Shown here: piece by piece, positions 6,077 through 11,416 of the stretch
Layout of the letters: each line of letters begins with the position of its first letter
How positions within the stretch are numbered: position 1 is the first letter of the stretch
Assembly (NCBI GenBank): GCA_030616535.1
Contig: JAUWXE010000025.1
Location: 1-11,416, forward strand
Reading direction: 5' to 3'
DNA from: Candidatus Aerophobota bacterium
Lineage (GTDB): Bacteria > Aerophobota > Aerophobia > Aerophobales > AE-B3A
DNA: 11,416 nt
Notes under the pieces: generated by a model
What the model saw: the letters and a program-made list of their open reading frames with translations, nothing else
The model's database searches: none
Told to the model about the DNA's origin: nothing
Made by a program: the position numbers and the translations under genes

Positions 6077-6412
6077 CTAAAGCGAAACGAGTCTTTTTTG
6101 ATATCTTTTAAGAATGAGATATTTTTGGTGGTCATGACAGATCTTCCTGGTCTCTTTTTCTATCTCCTCATCATGCCTCAGGATACCTTTAAAGTAATAA
6201 TGAATACTTAGTATCTCATGAACCCAGGTTCTGTCTTCTTCTGCCTCGGATAGATTCTTATCAATCATAATTTCACCGGTATCTATCCTGACCACTCCTC
6301 CAATTTTTCTATCTTTATATGGCCTGAACTCACGGCTATCAAAATCAACATATCTAATCTTAAAGGAGGACAAAATCTGATTTAAGATTCTATTGAACTC
6401 GGATGCTTCCAT
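6077..6412 (-). CDS. Small protein with HE-type zincin-like motif, function unknown
   Basis: This 111-residue protein has an open frame and an AAGGA ribosome site about 7 bases before the ATG at 6412. The centre reads GGVVRIDTGEIMIDKNLSE, then WVHEILSIHYYF (residues 63-74), then RHDEEIEKETRK. The strand/helix order and the HE in an amphipathic helix resemble small ImmA/IrrE-like zinc peptidase domains. The classical HExxH second His is Ser69, however, and a His lies two residues later (H71). H80, E82 and E83 could supply other ligands. Peptidase activity is therefore doubtful. No signal peptide or membrane segment is visible. It follows the nitroreductase by 45 bases on the same strand and precedes the broken MBL gene by 15, so it is probably in the nitroreductase operon. 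Confidence 0.6.
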   Translation of the reverse strand: MEASEFNRILNQILSSFKIRYVDFDSREFRPYKDRKIGGVVRIDTGEIMIDKNLSEAEEDRTWVHEILSIHYYFKGILRHDEEIEKETRKICHDHQKYLILKRYQKRLVSL

Positions 6413-6457
6413 GACTTTCCTTTTAGGGCAATTCAGTAAGACTCTGAATATTATTTA

Positions 6458-6961
6458 TCAGATATACTGAATTACCTCATTCCATGGTTTTCTCGACTTA
6501 GATTCAGGTAAGCCGGCAGGATAGCCAAGAGGGGTCAAGACTATGGGCTCTACCCCTGGGGGAAGATTTAAAATCCTCTTTACCTCAACAGGATCAAAAG
6601 CTCCTATCCAGCAGGTACCCAGTCCCTCAGCTGTAGCCGTGAGAATGAGGTGGTCCATGGCAATAGCAACATCCACATCCAGATAGCTTTTTCCGTCGCT
6701 CCTTCTCCAGGCTTGGCTAGGTATCCCACAAGCACATATCACCACCGGTGCAGTCCAGAACCAGGGTCGGGAATAGGCTGCCTTGAGTTTTTCTCTCACC
6801 TCTTTTTCTCTTACTACTATAAAACGCCAGGGCTGTGCATTGGTGGCGGAAGGAGCAATTCTCGCTGCCTCTAAAATCCTCTTCAATTTATCCTCTTTCA
6901 CCTCTCGATCCTGATATTTTCTTACGCTACGCCTTTTTCTTATCACCTCATAGTAATCCAT
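6458..6961 (-). CDS. Nitroreductase-family FMN oxidoreductase
   Basis: This 167-residue flavoprotein belongs to the nitroreductase family, which uses NAD(P)H to reduce nitro, quinone or other electrophilic compounds; the substrate is not predictable. Motifs are RKRRSVRKY near the N-terminus (FMN phosphate contact), APSATNAQPWRF (FMN contact), GLGTCWIGAF, and LPPGVEPIVLTPLGYP near the C-terminus. The length fits the short subfamily, normally a cytosolic homodimer. The start at 6961 is chosen because GGAGGT (6968-6973) precedes it by 6 bases. The longer frame, from a TTG at 7018, would run through the promoter: its first codons are the -35 and -10 boxes themselves. It is the first gene of a leftward group with the HE-motif protein and, historically, the MBL gene. 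A thiol or electrophile link with the bacillithiol genes is only speculative. Confidence 0.9.
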   Translation of the reverse strand: MDYYEVIRKRRSVRKYQDREVKEDKLKRILEAARIAPSATNAQPWRFIVVREKEVREKLKAAYSRPWFWTAPVVICACGIPSQAWRRSDGKSYLDVDVAIAMDHLILTATAEGLGTCWIGAFDPVEVKRILNLPPGVEPIVLTPLGYPAGLPESKSRKPWNEVIQYI

Positions 6962-6991
6962 GTCTTTACCTCCACGAGCATCTTTTCTTAG

Positions 6992-7018
6992 ATTATACAA
7001 TTCTGACCTAACGGTCAA
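6992..7018 (-). promoter_or_regulatory. Promoter of the nitroreductase operon
   Basis: Read on the minus strand, TTGACC (7013-7018, five of six to consensus) and a perfect TATAAT (6992-6997) are separated by 15 bases, shorter than the optimal 17. Transcription would start near 6985, leaving a leader of about 25 bases that holds the ribosome site. This supports the ATG at 6961 as the real start. Confidence 0.6.
7004..7017 (-). promoter_or_regulatory. Operator-like palindrome inside the nitroreductase promoter
   Basis: TGACC (7004-7008) and GGTCA (7013-7017) form a perfect 5-bp inverted repeat around 4 bases. It overlaps the -35 box and the spacer, a position where a bound repressor would block RNA polymerase. 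The arms are short, so chance occurrence is possible. No regulator gene is adjacent. Confidence 0.35.
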
Positions 7019-7129
7019 ATCGAGCTAAAAAAAATTTCCTCGCATCTCAAGAATATTACTCTCAGTCATCCAGAAATAGTCCAAGAGGTGAGGGTCAAAA
7101 ACCAGGAGGTTAACAGATCATAGGGAAGA

Positions 7130-7146
7130 GATTATAAGATATAATC
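7130..7146 (-). repeat. AT-rich inverted repeat just after the VWA gene
   Basis: GATTATA (7130-7136) and TATAATC (7140-7146) are exact reverse complements around a 3-base loop, directly following the TAA of the large VWA gene. The stem is AT-rich and no T-run follows on the minus strand, so it would be a weak terminator at best. It could instead be a processing or protein-binding site. The rest of 7019-7129 shows no recognisable element. Confidence 0.3.
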
Positions 7147-7147
7147 C

Positions 7148-9940
7148 TTAGTGCTGATCTTTTTCTCTTCGGCGTTGAGCCAGATAATGTATCAGTTTAT
7201 AATAACTGTCATCTTTCTCAGACCGGGATTTGGATATCTTAGAAGCTTCTTTCTGTTTTTGAATTTCTCTGCCCTTTTTGATGAACCGGGTATAAGTTTC
7301 TAAAGTTTCACCTTTAAAAGATAAGAGAACGTGAACGCTCACCTTTAAGGTTGAACCTACCTGGTTTACCAATGACCTCCAGACTTGAGAGGATACGGTC
7401 CTTACCCCAATGTCCGCCAGTAGCAAAAGGATGGCCAGGAGGACCAATAAAGCCCAAATCTCTTGAGGGGAGGAAAAGGTAATTCTTCTCCGGTGAGAAA
7501 CATCTTCCGTTGGCGATAAGAACCGACCTCCAGTTTCGCTCACCAGTTGAGTTAAAAGACCCTCATTTAGGGTCAATTTCCTGAACTCAGGGGAGTATGC
7601 GACCACCGCTCCGGCAATTTGGGGACCGAGGGATCTATTCTTATCAAAAACACTGATCATATAGGAGCCTGCCTCATCAGCGGAGAAAAGAGCCCGATAT
7701 CGGCCAGGAGCAATCTGGTTCAAAAGAATAGTCTCCTTCTCACCCTGGGGCTTGACCACTCTGGCCTGCAGGGGTAGAAAGTTGACAAACCTTCCCTCTT
7801 CGTTAATGGCATCGACGAGAAGATAACCTTTTCCTTCCTTGACTTTGACCAGAGGAAAGAGAATACCCTCATTACGGGGTAAGATCCAGTTGATGAGGTT
7901 GGTGAGAACTTCAGGATACGCTGACCAGCTCTGCCAGTTCTTTGACCAGGTGCCATTAAGGTCACAGGTAAGGGCCGCCGCTCTACCTAAACCATAACGC
8001 CAGGTAGCCACCAGAGGGTCTTGACGAGGAGAACGAAGGTGCACATGGGAGACCTCCTTGGCGGTTGTAACAACGTACCCCCCTAGGGGGGGAACATTGC
8101 TCCAGTCGATTCCCGAAAGAATAGGACTCTCTTTGCTTACCACGGGAATGAAGGATTCATTCACCGTCAAGGAACGACCAACTCTGAGAGCCTCGGTGGT
8201 GAAGATGCGAGGAAGGGATTGAATGTCACTGGTGTAGTAAGCCTTTCCCTTCCCCCATTGGGCAATATTTTTCATTAGTTCTAAGTCAGCATCCTCACCA
8301 ATGGCCACCGTACTAACCGTGATTTTGGTATTGGCCATCTTTTTGACTATTGACTCAAACTCACCTGCTGACGAGAGGCCATCAGAGAGAATAATGATAT
8401 GTTTTACCATGCTCTTTTCCTTTTTTAACTTATCAAAGGCCTCTTTCAGAGCCGGGAAAAGGGAAGTACCGCCACCAGCCACCAGGGAGCTCAATTGCCG
8501 GGCTATGTTCATTTTGTCAGTCACTGGCTGGAGGGGAACTGTCCATCGAGGGAGGGTGTCAAAGCTTAGAACCCCTAGGTGCTCATACCCGGTTAGTAAA
8601 TCGGCCACGGCCAGAGCTGCCTTTTTAGCTAGCAATAATTTGGATGGGGATGAGGTCGATCTATCCCGTCCTCTCATCCCCATGCTTCCTGATTTATCAG
8701 TTACCAACACCAGGGAAAGATCGGGAACAATCAACTTTTCCCGAGCTCCAGCGTAAACCGGAAGGACCTCCTCCAGAGTCGTACCTTGATAGGCTCCCAG
8801 ACCAAAGCTGTTGCTTCCCCCAATAGCCAGGAGCCCTCCTCCTAAATCTCTTACATAACTGGCCAACAGGTCCAGTTGATGAGGAGAAAGTTGAAGGGTG
8901 GAAACGTCGTCCAGAATAACGGCATCGTAATCTCGCAGCTCACCAAGTAAAGAAGGGGCATTAGCGGTGGATTGAACCTCCAGTTGAAATTCCAGCCCTC
9001 TTAAAAGATCAGGGAAGTTGGGGGTTGTTCCCATCTGGTCGCTCACCAGCAGAAGTTTAGGTTTCCCCTGAACCACGGTATATCCACTGACCTCGTTGTT
9101 AGCCGCAATTGTGTCCGCCCAGATGTCAAGAACTGCTTTGTAGGCATAAAACCCTTTCTGATCAAGTCCTTGCTGGAATATAAATACATTCTGGCCTTCC
9201 TTCAAATTCACCTTTTCCTCGCTTAAAAGCTGATCGTTACGATAGAGCCTAAGGATTCCCGAACTCTTCTGTAAACTGCTAGCTACAACCTTAATCTTGA
9301 ATTTTTCCCCGCTTTTTACCCGGTCGGGTGTGATTATCCTTTCCAGCAGAGCCTCCTCCTTTGTGCGAGAGGCAAGAGGAAGCACATCTACTTGAACTCC
9401 TTGTTCTCTAAGGGAATCTATCGAAACGCCTGCTCTTCCTGAAGTTTCATTGCCATCGCTCAGCAAGACAATCCTCTTGTGTCCCCCTTCGGGTAAATTG
9501 GCTATCGCTAACTGTAGGGCCTGTTCAATATCAGTCTGATAAGGGTTTACCTTGCTGTGGAAGTAAGAAAGCCGAAGCTGTGGTTGGGGAAGAGATTCAA
9601 TCAAGGCTTCCTTTCCAAAGAGGATGATGCCCGCTTGATCTCCTCTCTTCATGCTCTGAAGTGATCTTTGGACATACTCTCGAGCAAACTCCTTGTTGGC
9701 CGGGGTTATGCTATCGGAAGCATCGACGAGAAAGAAAACACTCTCACTTCTTGTAGGCAGGCTAATTCTAGCTCCAGCCAGGCTCAGAACGAGCAAACTA
9801 AGGATAACCAGGCGAAGAGTCAGGGCAATTTTTTTTCTGTATGGGGAAAGCACCGCGCGGCTTCGAGAGGAAATATACCAGACAAGGGGAAGAATGACCC
9901 CGAAAAGAAGAAACCAGGGATAGGAAAATTGGATAAACAT
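7148..9940 (-). CDS. Large membrane protein with two VWA domains and a GATase1-like domain
   Basis: This complete 930-residue protein is related to BatA/BatB-type proteins. Order: transmembrane helices at about 8-23 and 38-55; a first VWA domain with MIDAS motif D73-x-S-x-S77, T136-D137 and LLSDG near 159-163; a beta-rich stretch at 200-290; a glutamine-amidotransferase-like Rossmann segment at about 295-395 (PKLLLVSD, YDAVILDD, GGGLLAIGG); a second VWA with D415-KSGS419, T492 and ILSDG near 517-521; a beta-rich region; a transmembrane helix at about 827-847; and a basic, Lys-rich tail to 930. VWA domains bind metal-dependent protein partners, and the central part is probably extracytoplasmic. 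The partner and role are unknown; relatives occur with MoxR ATPases and DUF58 proteins. The ATG at 9940 follows the TAA of the preceding gene with no spacer, and its AGGAGG site (9950-9955) lies inside that gene, implying coupled translation. Confidence 0.85.
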   Translation of the reverse strand: MFIQFSYPWFLLFGVILPLVWYISSRSRAVLSPYRKKIALTLRLVILSLLVLSLAGARISLPTRSESVFFLVDASDSITPANKEFAREYVQRSLQSMKRGDQAGIILFGKEALIESLPQPQLRLSYFHSKVNPYQTDIEQALQLAIANLPEGGHKRIVLLSDGNETSGRAGVSIDSLREQGVQVDVLPLASRTKEEALLERIITPDRVKSGEKFKIKVVASSLQKSSGILRLYRNDQLLSEEKVNLKEGQNVFIFQQGLDQKGFYAYKAVLDIWADTIAANNEVSGYTVVQGKPKLLLVSDQMGTTPNFPDLLRGLEFQLEVQSTANAPSLLGELRDYDAVILDDVSTLQLSPHQLDLLASYVRDLGGGLLAIGGSNSFGLGAYQGTTLEEVLPVYAGAREKLIVPDLSLVLVTDKSGSMGMRGRDRSTSSPSKLLLAKKAALAVADLLTGYEHLGVLSFDTLPRWTVPLQPVTDKMNIARQLSSLVAGGGTSLFPALKEAFDKLKKEKSMVKHIIILSDGLSSAGEFESIVKKMANTKITVSTVAIGEDADLELMKNIAQWGKGKAYYTSDIQSLPRIFTTEALRVGRSLTVNESFIPVVSKESPILSGIDWSNVPPLGGYVVTTAKEVSHVHLRSPRQDPLVATWRYGLGRAAALTCDLNGTWSKNWQSWSAYPEVLTNLINWILPRNEGILFPLVKVKEGKGYLLVDAINEEGRFVNFLPLQARVVKPQGEKETILLNQIAPGRYRALFSADEAGSYMISVFDKNRSLGPQIAGAVVAYSPEFRKLTLNEGLLTQLVSETGGRFLSPTEDVSHRRRITFSSPQEIWALLVLLAILLLLADIGVRTVSSQVWRSLVNQVGSTLKVSVHVLLSFKGETLETYTRFIKKGREIQKQKEASKISKSRSEKDDSYYKLIHYLAQRRREKDQH

Positions 9941-11416
9941 TTACCTATTCCTCCTCAGAGGAAAGTGATAGAGATACCATTCGATGAGCAAAAACAAACA
10001 CGAGATGACTATTAGTAGCGGATAGAGGGAAAATTTGCTGGTTATAACTCTACTCTGGACCTGCTGCTGAATACTCCCGACCGGCCCAGAAAGGTTGACT
10101 CGACTAATGAGATTTGATTCCTGGGATTCAACAAGGTTTGCAGCAAAGAGAGTCTCTCCCTTAAACCGGTAGACCCCGGCAATCTTAGTTTGCCAGAAGA
10201 CTGGGCGACTTTCAATTTTAGATTTATTGATCTGGCGGTGAGGATTGAGAATGGTAACTTCGCTCCTTTCATATCCTGAAGGGATAGGAAAATCCTCACC
10301 TGTTTGAATCTGGTAATAATCCGGATCAAAGACCTGGGGATGGAACCATTGAAGAAGATTAAAGATAAAAATGGGAAACCCTACCTGCAGGGGAAAATCG
10401 GAATAGTATAAATCAAAGGCAATAAAGACCAAACGCAAATTATGCTTTTGCCAGACCTGCATCAGCGGATACTTAGTGGATCTAACAATCGCTTCACCAT
10501 TAGGAAGGGTTGGAACCGGTATAGACCACAGCACATTCGTATCATTGAGATTGACAAATCGCAAGAGAGGGTGGTCAGTTTCCCACTCGGTCAGTACAGG
10601 ATTAACGCGAAGACCTGAATTCTTCGGGAGAAGATCGATAGGAAGGGTACCGATGCATACTACATTTCCCTGGTTCAGGGGAGGAGGAATGATGCCGTCA
10701 AAAATGACCAGGTCATAATTGAGTATCTCCTGGGTAGAGGCATTATTCTTTACGTAAAGATTAATACCTGAATAAGCACCTAGGGCAGTCTCCAAGAATA
10801 AATTTCCGTGGCTTACCAAAAGGATGTCTAGATTTCTGGGACCACCAAATACAGCATAAGCGATGTTGTCAACGGTAAGGTCATCTCGAGAATAGGAATC
10901 GAGCTCTGCCTTTAGAATTGCCTTGGAGGTGACTTTTACCGAATAAACATACTGTCCTTCTTTTTGAGGAGGCAGAGTCAGTTTTTCCTCATTGATAAGT
11001 TTTTCTCCCAGCCAGAGCTTGAGGGAAAAAGTCTCTTCTTGAGGAGAAAAATTCCCCACCGCGACCAGGACTTGATAATCCCTTCCCCCAATGGTCCCGG
11101 GCCTTATTCTTAAAGAGGTAATTCCCAGGTTACAGGGTGCATCGGTGCTGGAAAGGGCTAATTTCACCCCTGCCGGTACTGAATCTGGACTAAGCTCGAA
11201 AGCTCCGTCAGTAAAAAAGATAATGTTTTTCTTAACTTCAGGAGGGAAAAGTGAGATGGCCAATCTCAGGGCTGCATCTGCGTCTCCTTTTACATCTGAG
11301 GCTTTAAGATCCTCCAGTTTCTTTAAAAGAGAGGCTCGGTCATCGGAGAAATTTACCAGCAGCTTGGGCCGATCATCGGCCTGAATCAAAGCTACCCTTT
11401 TCTTTCCCGAAAGCTC
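9941..11416 (-). CDS. VWA-domain membrane protein, N-terminus beyond the window
   Basis: About 491 C-terminal residues are visible, and the frame stays open to the right edge, so the start lies beyond 11416. The TTG at 11389 is not a real start, since coding-like sequence (ELSGKKRVAL) precedes it. What remains is the rear of a VWA domain (DADAALRLA, then IIFFTDGA), a beta-sandwich region resembling CARDB-like repeats, a Rossmann/GATase-like stretch (LDILLVSHG, YDLVIFDG), an aromatic-rich segment, and one C-terminal transmembrane helix (about 35-12 residues from the end) followed by basic residues. It is laid out like the downstream 930-residue protein, with which it abuts stop-to-start, so the two probably act in the same membrane complex. 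Bat-type operons suggest upstream MoxR and DUF58 genes, but these cannot be seen here. Confidence 0.8.
   Translation of the reverse strand, partial: ELSGKKRVALIQADDRPKLLVNFSDDRASLLKKLEDLKASDVKGDADAALRLAISLFPPEVKKNIIFFTDGAFELSPDSVPAGVKLALSSTDAPCNLGITSLRIRPGTIGGRDYQVLVAVGNFSPQEETFSLKLWLGEKLINEEKLTLPPQKEGQYVYSVKVTSKAILKAELDSYSRDDLTVDNIAYAVFGGPRNLDILLVSHGNLFLETALGAYSGINLYVKNNASTQEILNYDLVIFDGIIPPPLNQGNVVCIGTLPIDLLPKNSGLRVNPVLTEWETDHPLLRFVNLNDTNVLWSIPVPTLPNGEAIVRSTKYPLMQVWQKHNLRLVFIAFDLYYSDFPLQVGFPIFIFNLLQWFHPQVFDPDYYQIQTGEDFPIPSGYERSEVTILNPHRQINKSKIESRPVFWQTKIAGVYRFKGETLFAANLVESQESNLISRVNLSGPVGSIQQQVQSRVITSKFSLYPLLIVISCLFLLIEWYLYHFPLRRNR

Noticed and set aside
6962..7018. A 19-residue extension of the nitroreductase from a TTG at 7018
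   Set aside because: The extension codons coincide with the -35 and -10 promoter boxes, and GGAGGT marks the ATG at 6961.
8301..8756. A 151-codon plus-strand open frame inside the large VWA gene
   Set aside because: It lies entirely within a strongly supported minus-strand gene with intact VWA motifs. Its translation is Ser/Arg/Pro-rich without family resemblance.
9668..10015. A 115-codon plus-strand open frame across the junction of the two VWA genes
   Set aside because: It is antisense to two well-supported coding regions, and its low-complexity Gln/Lys/Ser composition is typical of a shadow frame.
11387..11389. TTG at 11389 as the start of the right-edge VWA gene
   Set aside because: The frame remains open and coding-like to the window edge, and the front half of the VWA domain with its DxSxS motif is still missing, so the gene is cut by the edge.
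1..11416. CRISPR array, transposon ends or phage-type defence system
   Set aside because: No regularly spaced repeats, no transposase or integrase motifs, and no terminal inverted repeats flanking a gene group were seen on either strand.

Overview
The window comes from a bacterial chromosome of moderate GC content, by eye somewhat below half. Bacillithiol genes, a divergent URO-D family methyltransferase-like protein and very large membrane-anchored VWA proteins together suggest an uncultured, probably anaerobic bacterium. The sequence alone does not fix the phylum. No RNA genes, insertion sequences, integrases, phage genes or CRISPR repeats were seen.

Layout. (1) 1-110 is a non-coding left edge with short GC-rich hairpins. 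(2) 111-3398 is a leftward three-gene cluster: bshC, then bshB1, then a PPP-family Ser/Thr phosphatase. A strong sigma70-type promoter lies at 3504-3531, and the roughly 100-base leader carries a perfect 9-bp inverted repeat. bshA, the first gene of the pathway, is not in the window. (3) 3399-3965 is a divergent intergenic region with ambiguous coding-like stretches. (4) 3966-5132 is a rightward URO-D superfamily gene. (5) 5133-6061 is a patch of gene debris: the C-terminal half of a formamidopyrimidine-DNA glycosylase, a C-terminal scrap resembling a UvrD-type helicase, and an MBL-fold gene that has lost its whole middle, including the metal-binding HxHxDH block. (6) 6077-6961 holds a small protein with an HE-containing zincin-like motif and a nitroreductase with its own promoter and overlapping operator-like palindrome, both leftward. 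(7) 7148-11416 holds two leftward, directly abutting VWA genes related to BatA/BatB-type proteins. The first-transcribed one runs off the right edge.

How the genes fit together. BshB1 and BshC perform the last two steps of bacillithiol synthesis (deacetylation of GlcNAc-malate, then cysteine addition). The phosphatase shares their strand and short spacing, so it is probably co-transcribed. The VWA pair looks like the distal part of a MoxR/DUF58/VWA-type operon whose other members would lie beyond 11416. I did not find convincing evidence for an undescribed multi-gene system. The most distinctive observations are the cluster of three gene remnants (one with a clean in-frame internal deletion), the substituted zinc motifs of BshB1, and the bshC leader.
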